A stretch of 64,000 nucleotides of DNA from Carex sylvatica (lineage: Eukaryota; Streptophyta; Magnoliopsida; Poales; Cyperaceae), in assembly GCA_964058845.1 (NCBI GenBank), contig CAXKVR010000091.1:248001-312000 (forward strand), given 5' to 3'. Position 1 is the first letter of the stretch. Each line of letters opens with the position of its first letter. The translations under genes were made by a program, and so were the position numbers. Below, piece after piece: positions 1-13,400 of this stretch. A model generated the notes under the pieces. That model searched no databases. It saw only the letters and a program-made list of their open reading frames with translations, and was not told the origin of the DNA.

Positions 1-260
1 GTGCAGCCGCACGTTTTGAAATTTATAAACCCAAGTTAACATAGAGAAAAATAAATTTTTCTGAAAATTTGTGCTGCCGCACTAAATTTTCTTGGGCCGC
101 ACAATTTATTTGGAAAAAAATTTTAAGTCCGAAATTTTTATGAGAATTTGTGTGGTCGCATAAATTTCACTTTGTCCGCACGGAAATTTTTCTGTGAAAC
201 TAATTTTTCTTTTTTTGTGTGGCCGCACATAATTGACCTGGGCCGCACAAAACCTCTGGA
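1..260. repeat. GC-motif-bearing LTR-like fragment
   Basis: AT-rich sequence punctuated by short GC-rich motifs of the type GTGCGGCC / GGGCCGCAC, at least seven copies in 250 bases. The spacing and style resemble the GGGCCGCAA motifs inside the putative solo LTR near 56.1-56.4 kb, so this is probably a piece of a related LTR. No coding sequence is visible. Confidence 0.35.
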
Positions 261-3049
261 AAATTTCTGAATAGGTTTTGAAACTATAGTTATTGTGATG
301 CAATTATATTTATTTAATTGCACATTTATTTTACAATTAAGGTATAAATCAAGATTCTTATAAAGGCACTAAAATTGTGTATGTACATTTAATTGAATTA
401 ATTGAGTCATAATCGTACCCATATGTGCCTCTTTTCACATGGTTCATTTGAGTTCATTGTACAAAAGGATATTAAGTGTAATTTAATGGATGTGATCATT
501 AATCGGCCCATAGGAAGATAATGGTTGTTGAACTTATTTGTACAATTCAGTGATATTAAAGTAAAGTGATGATTATTAGGTATTACATATGTCAATATTA
601 TCAGCCTATAGAAAGGCATGTTGATGATATGTTATTGAATCATCATTACTTTATTATTGCTCCAAAATATCATAAGAAATTAGGTATTATGTTCTTTATT
701 TCAGATTTAAATTTATGGTTGGCTTCTGGCATATGACGGTACTTAGGTTAAGGTTGAGAACTATCTCTTCTTGTTTGAGGTGTAAGTGTTTAACCCCTAG
801 ATGAGATGTAATTGTTTGATCTCTAGATAAAGCATAATTGTTTCGCATTTATGATTCCCAATAGAGAAAGAGAATAGACATATATAGGAATCACTGATTC
901 ACTTGCCATCCGAATGCCATATTTTATTGCTATTCCGATAGCCATAATAGGTGGAATTTCTTCGTTCCCACCTCATGGTAATCACAATCAAGCAAGCCAT
1001 TTTTAATTTTGTTCTCCGATTATTTTTGTGAAACCTCTCCACTCTGTCTCCAACTCTCCTCTCTACTTTGTCTCCAACTCTCCTCTCACTCTCTTCTCGT
1101 CGTTTCAATTTTGTTTTTATTGCTCGCTATCACCTTCCATTGTTGTGTTGTTGTTGGGTTAATGGTTTTTTATTTTCTATATTTCATATGCTCATTTTTT
1201 TTTCAAAATTACTGGCCAACAAAGAAATTTATTTTACAAGAGTATCTCAAATCCCTTTTCGTAATACTAGCTGATGAAATTTTCTTCTCTTTCCTTACTT
1301 TCATGACCCTCACTAATTTGCACATTTATTAATTAGGGCTCTAGAGATTTGGTGTGGATAGCACTCTATGAATGTTTTTGTTTGATGCATGAGGTTTTGC
1401 CATTGTTTGAAATTTTTTAAATGTCCAATTTGTCAATTTTAACATGAGGTTTTGTCACTGTTGGTTGTTTTACCTTTTTCTGAACAACCATAATTTCGAA
1501 ATTCATTGTGTACACATGGCTACATGGAAATTTTATTTCTTTGTATCAAAATGCTTTTTGACTCATGTAGTGTATTTTCAAAAATTGTTAAAAGTTGCAG
1601 AGGTCTGGAGCTCAGTCAGTTGGTTTTATGACATCAGATTTGGTGCCGAGCATATAGTGGTAGTGCAGTTTGCCTTTTTCTGTTGGCTGAGATTTGACGG
1701 ATGCTTAAAAATCATGATAAATAGAAATCAAGTGTAATGGTTGTTTGTCGGGATATAGTCTATCTGCGTGGGCAATTTGGGGTATGTCCAAGACATATAG
1801 CTAGGTTTTCAGTTTGGTTGCTTTTAGATTGTTTTCATACATGTTATGGTATCATGCTTAGGGGTAATTAAGGAAAAATAGTTAGTTTTTATTATGTTTT
1901 TAGATGATCTGTTATGTAAAGTTATTTTGTTTTTTATAGTTTTAGGGGTAGATTAGGAAAGGTGCTAGAATAGAAAAGTTTTTTATCATGCTGTCGTGAT
2001 CTATTTGGACTCCAAATTTATATTTTTTTAATGAATTTATAGTAGTAACATGTGATATGTGATAGGGTGGAAATCAATGCTAATAATATTTATATCCCTC
2101 ATTGTCTACTTTACAATTGATTCACAAGAGCATGAATCTATCGTATAGTATAGATGGAGGTGTCGATCCGCAGGGATGGTGTATTAAGAGATCTAGGTAT
2201 AAGCCAAATCTAGGTTATGGTTCCTTTAGGTTGGTTGGTTGTGTTTAATTAATTGATTGTTGGTTGTTTAGTTGTAATGCTGGGTTACAATAGTGAAGTA
2301 GTATTGGATTAAGTGTTCAAAGAATGTGCTTCTAGAGAATCAGACATTCTATCATTTAAACTTGTTTAATCTAGGTTCTAGAAAACATAACAATTGCGTA
2401 CGGTCTGTCACCAACCGCATGCTACTACTAATACCTGTCAATGTAAAGTTACCCAGTAGCATGCGGTTCTGTTACCATCCACACACAACTGGGCAAACTG
2501 TACAAAGGCTGGTTCCTACTCTAGTTGAAATCGCACATGGTTTGGCCTTAACCATGCATGCCCTACACTGGTATCAATTGCAATCTGAGAATTTTAATCC
2601 TGATTTAGTGTTGATTACTTAGTCAGTAATGCAACACCCTAATTGAATAAGTTCTAGTTGGACGCTTAGTACAATTGCATAAAGATTAATGATAAGTCCT
2701 AATTACTAATATTACAAAAGAGTCAAGTTCACAGTTACGTCCTTCCTATATGCCTTTCATAATAATAACAATTAAGATTACTCCACTACTAGTCATAGAA
2801 TGTGACATTCGTCTACTAAACTATATCCTCATTAATAGGTTTCTAACTGAAATTCGGATACGAGTGGTCATCCTTTCGTTCTATACTACTTGTATCTAAG
2901 ATACTTATATTCTTTGGTAATTGGTTAACCCCCCAATGGTATACAAGGAGTGTACATCTCAATGCATATGAGGTCACTTTAAGCACACACAAATAAGAAC
3001 ATAAGGAGTAAGTCTCAGTAAGAATTCAGATCATAGTGCAATGACAAAA
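261..3049. other. gene-free stretch, no recognisable gene
   Basis: No gene can be supported here. The only structures noted are a pyrimidine-rich pair of direct repeats near 1030-1095 (CTCTGTCTCCAACTCTCCTCT-like) and sequence around 2100-3000 that reads like LTR-retrotransposon non-coding debris. Short open frames in it show no family resemblance. Confidence 0.5.
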
Positions 3050-3134
3050 AACCCTCAATCCTAAATCCTAAAAGCCTAAATCCTAAACCCTAAACCCTAA
3101 ACCCTCAACCCTCAACCCTCAACCCTAAACCCTA
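3050..3134 (+). repeat. interstitial telomere-like repeat
   Basis: About ten degenerate units of the plant telomere heptamer, read as CCCTAAA on this strand (variants CCCTCAA, TCCTAAA). It lies directly beyond the 3' end of the NLR pseudogene. Sequence continues on both sides, so it is internal and not a chromosome end. Confidence 0.85.
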
Positions 3135-3204
3135 TTGATATTAGAAATTTTCTCCAAACACGCTAATTGAAGAGTAACAAGTTGTGAAAGAGCTCATAAC
3201 TTAT

Positions 3205-3870
3205 TCAGGCTACCGAATCCCACCAAATTGTTCTGGTATGGTTTGAAGTTGCAAGGTTCAATGAGCATTTTCAGATTTTTCAAACCTGTCGGGATTGAAT
3301 CAACCTTTGTTTCATAAAAACTAAGGAACCTTAGTTCTTGTAGATTGTTAATGCTTTGGGGGACATGAAACAACTCTTTGCAGTTTGAACAACAAAAATA
3401 CTAAATTTTTTAGATTTCCAATGGAATTTGGAAGATTTCTTATATGGGAACCACAAACATCTAAGTAACTTAGATGCACAAGGTCACACAAAGAATTTGG
3501 TAGGATTAAGAAATTGGGATAACTGAGATCTAAGATGCGGAGCCTTGAAAAGGCTTTCACACATAGTGCAATATCAACATTGTAAGGTTTAAACTGAAAC
3601 TATTAATATTCTCGACCCTTTTTCATTTTTAATTACTTCAGTGTTCACATCTTTTCCTTCTATTGACAACTATATATCGTACTTTCTGTGAACCATTAGG
3701 CCTTGATAAAACTTGTTCCTCCTGTAATACACAGTTCTCATCTTTTCCTAATTGGCGGGCAAAATACCACAAAAGGTCATGCATTATGCATTGCTCTTGA
3801 TAATATAATTTCTCAGTTTCTTCCAAAAGATTTCGTAGTAGTAACTCGGTGTAGTACTCATTCTTTAGGG
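3205..3870 (-). pseudogene. NLR (NB-ARC-LRR) resistance gene fragment
   Basis: Translated from the minus strand, 3870 to about 3638 gives the end of an NB-ARC region: a winged-helix segment with EYYTELLLRNLLEE, then the MHD-type motif in CIMHDLL. After a frame break near 3560-3640 come leucine-rich repeats (SRLRILDLSYP, LPNSLCDLVHLSYLDV, IRNLPNSIGNLKNL). A last piece near 3330-3205 (IPTGLKNLKML) ends in a stop. P-loop, kinase-2 and most of the LRR are absent, so this is a truncated and frame-broken remnant of an intracellular immune receptor, not a working gene. It points the same way as the OSC and lies just downstream of it. Confidence 0.85.
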
Positions 3871-4405
3871 ATATTTTTGATAATTTAGAATTGGAAGATC
3901 AACGGCTGCAATTTCAATAAAACTTAATTATGATTGATTCTGTAGGGATATTTTTGATATTGTGTACTTGCGTACATTGCAGTAAAAACATAATGAGAAA
4001 AACTATCTACGAGGAAAAAAGTGACTATCTGCGAGCAGTCAGTATACCCTCGTAGATATTCACTTTTTATCACATATTAGTTAAACATAATGAACACGAC
4101 TTCAGTGTTTTGGTATAGTTATTACTTTTAAAAGGAAAACTAAAATGACAAGAACATATTGGTACATTCCAGTAAACTTCTATACAGAAGGTGAAATACA
4201 TACAACCGAGGAAAATTTTTAATTTCCTTATATAGAAACAAACAATAAATCTGTCTCGAAATAATACAGTTTCAATTCAGTAGAAACAGTTACAATCTTT
4301 TGACAGGGAAATATGTAATATTGAAGTTTTTGACGGTATACATGAAATCCCCTCATAAAGTTGAAATTATTTTACTATGAAAACATTATACAAATAGGAA
4401 TATAT

Positions 4406-7400
4406 TTACGAGGTGTTGGAGACCACAGCTCTTTTATTATATTCTGCAAGAGCCCAAATTGGAAAGATGTTTCGATACGCCATATAATTTATGAACCCAA
4501 ACTTGAAGAAGCTCCCCACCATTTCCTAATAGTACAAAATATACATGCATTATTCCTAAACATCCAGTTAAAAAAGTATAATTGCAGGTGGGACCTATAT
4601 ACTACCAGGTTGCTAGTAATTAGTGGGCTAGCTGCTGTATTGGTTTTAATGTCAGTAATCTTCATTCAAAACATGCAAGTTATAAAACGACAACCTTTGA
4701 TTGAGTGAAATTTTATGGCTTGACCCTCACCTTTTTTCTTTCAAAAAAATGATTACTGTTGGTTTGTTAGTGTACCATTAAGTTCATGTACCTGTTGGGG
4801 GAAGTCTCCATTGTCTAATTGTATGCCAATTAGAAGGCTGGCTGCTCGATCCACTGGAATTGGATCTCTTTCAACCTGAAAGTTGGAAGTATATGTTTTG
4901 AATTTATGTTGGTAGTATAGTATATGTTGGATCTTGTTTTGCATATATTTGGTGCATATTTAAAAGGGAAGCAAGAGTTATGCGACATGGATAAGAATAA
5001 GTTTAGGTTTAGACTTGGCTGGCATGATGTGTGACCAGTGCCAGAACATAATATTTATTTCATGAATAATCACACTTGAAAGAAAATATGGAAATAGAAA
5101 AACATGCATTCATTTTCTTAAAACCCTGCAAAACCCCAGAATACCATGTAATCCCTTTAAACTTAAAAGCAGAAAGGTTCCACCTAAAAACCATCCAACT
5201 TTATCATTGGTGACCTTGAAAGCATAACTTAGCAACCCTCTACACTTGTGGAAGAGAATTGTTTTTTTCTTACATGAGATATCCACTTTTTTAGGGTAAA
5301 ATAGCCCTCTCCGCTTGTGGATGATAGTTTGGTACTTCGATAAGGGCATCCATATTAATTATCTGGTTTTGCTTGGATCTCAATGATTTTTGTTATTTAA
5401 AAGGTACACATGAAAATTTAATACATAATTAAACAATACGGTAAAACCTGGCCAGCTTTCAAAAGTGCGAGCATTGCCCATGCTGTGTTCACCAAATTTG
5501 ATTTATTTCCGACTAGGTTTGTATATTCCTGTAAAATATATATGATTATTTTGCTTCAGATATAACATGTTTAAACAGAAGCAAAAGGCTTTAACCAGGA
5601 TTGTGTAGTAAATTTTTGGGAACGAATTAAAAACAATTTCACTTATTTATGGGTTGAAACTAAATTACCTAATTAACTATATAATTTTATGGAGGTAAAA
5701 ACAATCTCAAACAAAATAATTAATGTGTCTGTTCTAGCCGGTACAGTTCTGAAATCTAGCATAGCAATATTTACTTTTACAAATCAACTTTTCAAGGTTT
5801 TATGTTGAAATACAAAATATTTGAAATCCAAAAAAATGTACATATATATTTGAAATGATAGAAACAACATAACCTTGGAAGTCACTTTCAAGTTCTAAAA
5901 AAAAAATAGAAACAACATGTTACTTCATAATTGGACTTATGTATGGATTCAAAGTTCTATTGGGATAAACTCGGCAATACTGCACTGCTTTGTGCCATAA
6001 TGCAAAATATTGAAAAGATAATAATGTTTTTCTAACAAAACAATGCTTTATTTTCTCTCTCTTATTCAATTACATAGAGTTCTACGATATTTAAAGCACT
6101 ACAAATTTCTAAAATAAATAAACACCCACAACTTTGCTAAATTAAGCACCAAGTACGTACACACTATTTCTAATATAACTATGCTTAAAATAACCAATAC
6201 CTAAAATAGCCAATGGATTTCTCATACGTCAACTTATGCAGAGATCATCTAAAACTACTTCTGAATTAATTTTCAACAAGCTCAGCCAATAGAGGGGTGG
6301 TATCTGGTATAAGCAAAGTCTACACAGTACCCAGGACAAATTAATTTGATAGATTTTACTTAAACAATGTATTTTCCAAAAACTTTACCTGTTTTGTACT
6401 TGAAAGATAACTCTCGCCCCAGCCTCCATCATGCAGTTGTTTTGAAAGGAGAAATGCACAAGCCTTGCGAATGGCCTCACAAGTTTCGTAGCTTTTCCCA
6501 ATTGCCAATAGAGCTTCTATTCCAAACCATGTTCCATAAGTGTAGCACACTGCCCATGATCCAAACCTACATATGCATAACATAATTGTCCTGTGTTACC
6601 AGCAAGTAATACCACTTAATTTTTTATTTTATTTTTACATATAGATGTCAGTTGGTTACTTCTGGTAAGGTCATTTATTTATGTGGCTTCCTTTGTATAT
6701 TATACTGTCTTCTATGCTAAAACTTAAACAAAGATGGTAAAAACCACATGATGGCGACCTCCAAGAATAACAAAAATAATAAAAAATGAAGTTAATAAAA
6801 AAAAAGGAAATTTCACCACAATAAAGAAAGTGAATTAGAAAGACAGAAAAGTAAACAAGTTTGATGAAACAGAAGAATCCTTACCATGAACCATCATCAT
6901 TTTGTTTTTTCTGGATGAAATATGTTGCCTTTTTTAGGCAGTTTTCTATTTCATCACTGCGGTGTAAGGGATATTTCTCTTTAAACAGCACCAATGCCTG
7001 GATAGCTGATGACGTGCATTCCACATACCTGAAATTAATTTTCTTAGCTCCAAACATTGTATTGGAACCCTTTTAGGAAAAATTTGCAATCCTTACGAAT
7101 GTTCCACCATCACATCCTTGAACATGTCTGTCATGTTTAACACCTACCATTAAAATTAACGGTAATGAGTTAAATAAATGTTGTTTCCACCATCACACCT
7201 ACCATTAATAAATCTAACATACTATATCAGGAAGCGAGTTTAATTTAAATAAATGGTAGAAATATATAAATGTCTCAATTCGTGCTAGAGATAACTAAAT
7301 ATCAAATCACTTGCATTTCTAATTGTGATTGATGGTAGTAATTCTTGCTTTTGTTCATCAATTAATTTGCAATTTACTTCCCCAGGTATGCTAAGCAAGA

Positions 7401-10400
7401 AAAAGAAAAAATAATATGTAGTTGTTAATGCACATAATACCTCAACCCATGGAGATGCTCGTTGTAATTCCCACGCTGAGAAACCACAATCAGGATTCTG
7501 CTTAAATATTTTCTGGTTTATGAGTCAAGAAAATAATGCGACTCCAAAATGTATCTTTTGAATATCAATAAAGGAAAAAAATATGGAACAACTACAGAGA
7601 AAAAGGACCTGCAAAGACATAATTATATTAACTGCTTCACACATGCTTTCTCTTGTTGCATGGTCACCAACAAGGTCTGGTGAAATTCTTGACAGTAGTA
7701 GCAATGCCTGTAGAATAACAAAATCAACATAATAACTGTTTTGAAGTTCTATATGCGAACTCTCATAGCTTAACAGAATTTTCATTTTATCAATGTAACC
7801 TTGAGAGCCTCTGCTGTACAGTCTGAAACAACCCATCCTTCATCTGCGGTTGAAAAGCCCCAACCACCTTTAGAAATATGACGATAATAACGAACAAAGT
7901 CACCTGTGGGGTTATCCAGTAACTAAAAACAAAAAAAATATCATCATAGACTAAGTTTGAAATTATTTTAAAAAATTTCATTAGATGTCTTACTAACTCC
8001 CACCAAGTGAAATACCTTATTATCGGCATAACAATTTGCTTCTCTAAGCACATTTTATTGAATTTCTTATATATCGGACATTGTTGAATTGTTTAAGTGA
8101 GAATGAAAGATACTTTAAGAAATCAAGAACATAAAGTTCAATTTGTTTGTGATAAATTTACCTGTGAGGCTTTTATGAAATCATGAGCTTTTCTTAGTGT
8201 ATTCCATTTCTCTTTAGCAAGGTCACATGCCAATATTGCTTGAACTGCAAAAGCTGCATCCCATACTTGACTTGAAGACGCCTAATTATAATACAGGAAA
8301 AGGATGAGAGTTAAATCTTGAAAAACTGTATAAAATATACTAAATAAAGTATCTTCTGTTATTATGACAACATGTCGTTGTTAACCCCTTAAAGGTCTAA
8401 TGTCTTAACATTTGGCTATTCTATAAACATAGTGCGCTTTTGGTTAACTTTTCAAGAAGAAATGGAAGTGAACCCTAACACTTCAGCCGAAATTTTTATT
8501 AATACCCAAAAATTCTATCAAATTAATCAATGTACCCAATTTTGCAGAGAATCTCGAAAATTGCCCCTTCCGGTTACTAAATAACTGGACAAAGGGTTCA
8601 TTTCCGATTATTTAGTCACCTAATACATGAAAATTGTCCGGTTACTAAATAACAGGAAAGAAGCAATTTGTTTGGTTATTAAGTAACCGGACCAAAGGGT
8701 TTGTGGCCCCTGCTCTTTTAATAAATGACTAAACTGCCATCACATTTCATTGATGCTAGTTGGATTTCCAAAGCTAGCCGCTTGATTTTATTGCAAGGTC
8801 TTTTGCATAAGCACCCTTTAAAATTAGTTGATTTTCTCTGTCGTTTCAGATGGTCAGGTACTTTTTTTTTGTGAATAATAATTATTATATAGAAATTTAT
8901 TTCATTTCATCTTTGTAGAAACTCAGTTTTCTATAGTTTTTAAAATATAAACGTGTGATTCTACTATATGCAATTTTAATTTCAAAATATTGGGCTTTGA
9001 ATAGCAAAAATTGATGTGACAAGCCGGTCAAAGACGGGACCATTAGTATTCCTACCAATTTAGGTGTAGTCAAAGCAGAGATCCATGGATATGTTTTGAC
9101 CACCTAATCACCGTCCGATAGTCTGCGAGAGATCATCTTGACGGTCCAGATGCAGTGATGTAGCAACTCTGGCCCACCTAGTTGGTTCAAGAAAATTGTG
9201 TCTCACGTTCTGGGGGTCCGGATTTATCAAACATTCTCTTTTGCATAAAGGGTTTGTGGCCTATTCGGTTAGTAGATAACCGGACTTAAATCGGTTACTA
9301 AATAACTGGACAATGTCCATCTTTCCAGTTATTTAGTCACCGGTTAATTTTTCTAAATCTGGTGACTAAATTACTGGAAAGAAGGTGTTGAAAGTTGATC
9401 CAAAATTAGCTTTTCACATTTAGAATTCTGTTGAGAGTTGGTCTAAAAGTAGCTCTTTATATTTGGAGTGCTATAATTAGTCATGGAGCATGTAGGAGAT
9501 AGTGGGTTCTATAATTAGTCATGTACATTCTGTTTGTAATAGGAGGATAGGTAGTGGGGTACTAAATTTATATGTTCCAAATTTAGATTAATGTTTAGCT
9601 ATAAATTCAGATGTACTTTGTATCGGAATTAAGGAAGCAATAGAAGTTAATTTCAGCAACAAATTTCTTCTCAGAAATTTCCAACAAATTAGTATCAGAG
9701 CCAAAGGTTAGAGATCAGGGCCTATCCGACCATGGCAGAGAACATGAGTGTTTCGAATCCGTCGATTCCCCTGTTCAAGGGAGACAACTACGAGTTCTGG
9801 AGCATCAAAATACGAACTTTGCTCAAGTCGCAAGGTCTATGGGAATTGGTGGAGATGGGAGCACCGGGCACAGATCCCACACCAACAGAAACAGCAAAGG
9901 CGCTATTCTTCATCCAACAAGTAGTGCATGACACCATCTTCTCGAAAATTGCAGCAGCCACCAACTCAAAGGAGGCATGGACAACATTGAAAACAGCATT
10001 TGAAGGAAGTTCTCGGGTTATGGCAATTAAGCTTCAAGGTCTACGCAGAGATTTTGAAACATTGCAGATGAACAAAGAAGAGTCGGTGCAATTTTTTCTT
10101 TCAAGAGTACAAGCAGTTGTCAACCAAATCAGAGCATTTGGAGACACCATGGAAGAGAAGACGGTGGTGGCGAAGGTGTTAAGAGTCCAAAGATCTAGCA
10201 ACCTACACCTTCGATGAACTTATAGGATCACTGCAGACTCATGAAGCAAGGATGTCAAAGGCAGAAGATAGAGGCGATGACAAGGCATTCTACATGCAGG
10301 GGGAGACATCAAGAAACAGAGGCATAGGCAATTTCAGCAGAGGAAGAGGAAGAGGCAGAAGCAACACTGCCGAAAATAGTCAATCATATGATGAATCCAA

Positions 10401-13400
10401 GAAGAACATCTAGTGCTATTATTGCAACAAGTTTGGCCACTATCAATCTGAGTGCTATGAAGCCAAGAAAAACATTCAATTCGACTACTACAATAAGTTT
10501 GGGCACTACCAATCCGAGTGCTACAAGAAGCAAAGGGAGGAGAAACAAGCAAGCTATGCTCTAGAGGAGAAGCACTCTTCATGGCACACATCGAAAGCAA
10601 GATTGATGCAAGCAGCAAGGACATAGTAGGAGTGCATATAAGAGAAAATGGTGGCAGCAGTCCAGGAGGTGGCAAAATCATGGTGAGTAGAAATATTTTG
10701 TTTGATGAAAAAGCCCTCAAGGTGGAGAATCTAGGGCTCAATCGTCAGAGGCCGTTGAAGCTGGTGTACAACCATGATATACGGTTGGCTCAAATGCCAA
10801 AAAAATGTAGTTTCAAGATGTTGAGAGATATTATGACGAAGATTTTTCCTTCATTAAAATCTGTGCTGATCAAGTACAAGGATTCTGATGGGAATCTGGT
10901 TACCATTACTGATACACAAGTGCTGAGGATGGCAGAATCATGTTTCGACCAGCCCATACAGATTGAGGCAGAGAAAGAAGAAAAGAGACTTTCCTTGATG
11001 AGACTACATATTGTAGAAGTCAATCCTGAGCAAGAGCCTACAATCACAGAGGAGGAAGATCATGCAGTCGAAGAAGAAGAAGAGCCCATAGAAGAGGAGG
11101 TGGGAGAGGGAGATGGAAAATAAGAGTTTGCAAAAGGAAGGAATATTGATAAGAAGAGAGAAGTAAGAATTCCAGCACCGGATGGCAGTAGATTGACGCC
11201 AGACCTGTTAACCCAAGCAGAGGTAATCATGGAAAGAGGAGGTGACATGCCAAGTCAAGTGTCTGATTCCTTTGGAAATGGAAGAAGTTTTCTGGAGATG
11301 AAAAGTATTAAGGGAGATATTTTGAAAAAGGTGATCACAGAAGATACTGTTATCAAGCAAGAAAAGGTAATTGTCGAGGTTGGTGAAAGTTCAAAGAAGC
11401 AAGCAACTATGGCATTTCAACCTCTGAGGCAAAATATTCAGCAGTCAGTTCAGCGGCATGTCAAGCAGTTTCGTTGAGACGTACACTTGCTGATTTTGAG
11501 CAGGAATAGCAGCAGCCTATAGTGATATTCTGTGACAACCAATCAGCAATAGCAATGGCGCAAAATCCAGAAGTTCATGAAAGGACCAAGTATGTTGACA
11601 TATGTGTTCATCTCATTTGTGACCTTGTGACAAATGGTGACGTTGAGATCAGATATGTCAATTCAGACAAGCAAGTAGCAGACGTGCTTATGAAGGCATT
11701 GGCACGAAGCAAATTCGAGTTATTCCGATCAGCACTTGGAGTAACCAATTTTGAATCAAGGGGGAGTGTTGAATTAGCTTTCCACATTTAGAATTTTGTT
11801 GAGAGTTGGTCTAAAGGTAGCTCTTTATATTTGGAGTGCTATAATTAGTCATGGAGAGTGTAGGAGTTAGTGGGTTCTATAATTAGTCATGTAGGTTATG
11901 TTTGTAATAGGAGGATAGGTAGTGGGGTACTAAATTTAGATGTTTCAGATTTAGATTAATGTTTAGCTATAAATTCAGATGTACTTGTATCTAAATTAAG
12001 GAAACAATAGAAGTTAATTTCAGCAGCAAATTTTCTCTCTCTATTGTTGTATCCTTCAGAAATTTCCAACAGAAGGATAGGATCCAGTTATTTAGTAACT
12101 AGAACGAGCAATTTTCGAAATTCTGCGCAAAATTGGGTAGATTATGTAATTTCGTAGTTTTTTTGGGTATTAATAAAAATTTCGGACACTTCAGTTACTC
12201 TGATGGTTAATTTAATTTGAAATATTATTATTTGTTTTAATTGCTGGATTAAGTTCAGGACTACACAAATTTTTGTAAACTTAATTAACAAATTTGATGG
12301 TATTTGTTTTATCTTTTGTATGACTGAATGTTTAGCTGGGTGGAAAGAGTAAAGCACCTGTATCATATACAATATCAATTCCATGACATACCAGATAACA
12401 TCAATCTAGTGCCAGATTCTGTAGTGGATGGTGTAACAGGTGCAATGAGGGTTGACATTATTTATTATTTATGCATCGGATCCAGTGAAGTAACCCAAAA
12501 GTTGGATTTTAAATCTGGATCGTACGATTCAAATCCGTGATAATCCATCCGAAGTGGATTGCACACATCTCGAACAATGAATCCGAATCCTGATGTGATC
12601 TCGAGTGATGGATTCAAATCGGATGGTCTCGATCCAAGACCCAAAAATTGGGTTACTTTAGGGGATCCGGAAGGAACATAACTTGAATAACCTTTTTCTG
12701 CGACAGTAATAAACTTGGGTGGTTCTTAGATAGGCCATATTAGGTTTAGTCAGGTGCAGGTTGATCTTATCCAGTCGGTCATTTATCTGACATCCTAGGT
12801 GCAAGGGTTCTCCAATTCTAGTATTGGGCTATGTTTTAATTAAATAAATGCATTACACTTAAAAATATTAACTGAAAATTTCATATCAAACATCTGCTTC
12901 TGTAAATCTTTCAGAGGTAGAGAATGGACCAAGGTTTTCTCGTAGTCCTCACTTCTTACAGATTTTACTTCTGTTTTATATATAGTTGGACTTCCATCCT
13001 TTTTTAGCTCACCATTTCATTATGAAACCAAAGGTCAGTTTTTCAAGGTGGTATCAAACATCTAGTACCATTTAAAATAGAAATAAAATAGCCTTACCGT
13101 ATATATATAATTTTTCTTTCTCATTTCTTTCATAGTTTATTTTTTCTTTTTGTATTGTAGTTTCAGGTGAAATCTATACAAATTATAATTTTCATAGTTT
13201 GAAGGATTTCTTGACTGCCCTAGAAATGTAAGAAAACCATAACTTGAAAATCATACCCTCCATTTCATGCCATCTTCACCAATCCACAGTTTGTCTGGTA
13301 TTCTTGCAAGATGGTCCTCGAGCCTGCTGTTATTTGGATCCCTCACAAAAGAACACAGCATCCTAAGACACTGTTCAGAAGGTAACTATGAGATTAATTT

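Larger units (their letters stand above)
9386..12071 (+). mobile_element. non-autonomous Ty1/Copia LTR retrotransposon
   Basis: A complete element with two LTRs (9386-9686 and 11767-12071) bounded by TG...CA, and a 5-bp target duplication GAAGG at 9381-9385 and 12072-12076. A primer-binding site resembling the initiator-Met tRNA complement (TAGTATCAGAGCC) follows the left LTR, and a polypurine tract (AAGGGGGAG) precedes the right one. Inside are a damaged gag with a CCHC knuckle, a captured PB1-coding segment, and only the tail of RNase H. Integrase and reverse transcriptase are missing. It is inserted inside the MULE-type element, antisense to the OSC gene. Confidence 0.92.
8487..12185. mobile_element. 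MULE-type element in OSC intron 8 (hosts a Copia)
   Basis: Long terminal inverted repeats, about 110 bases each. The left end starts CCGAAATTTTTATTAATACCC and the right end finishes with its complement. Both are flanked by the 9-bp duplication ACACTTCAG (8478-8486 and 12186-12194), which is typical of Mutator-like elements. Without the nested Copia it is about 1.0 kb and has no transposase. Subterminal DNA carries many copies of a near-palindrome of the form GGTTACTAAATAACCGG, in both orientations (8570-8700, 9260-9385, 12083-12100). Confidence 0.85.
8282..13256 (-). other. OSC intron 8, expanded by nested transposons
   Basis: This 4,975-base intron separates the exon ending in EDGMKWR from the exon starting ASSSQVWD. 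About 3.7 kb of it is the MULE-plus-Copia nest (8487-12185) and another 0.2 kb is a MITE near 12.5 kb. The other OSC introns are 68-1,590 bases. Confidence 0.9.

Noticed and set aside
3050..3134. true telomere
   Set aside because: Units are degenerate, few, and unique sequence continues on both sides.
10334..10741. 135-codon minus-strand frame
   Set aside because: It is antisense to the gag/PB1 part of the Copia element and has no family signature.
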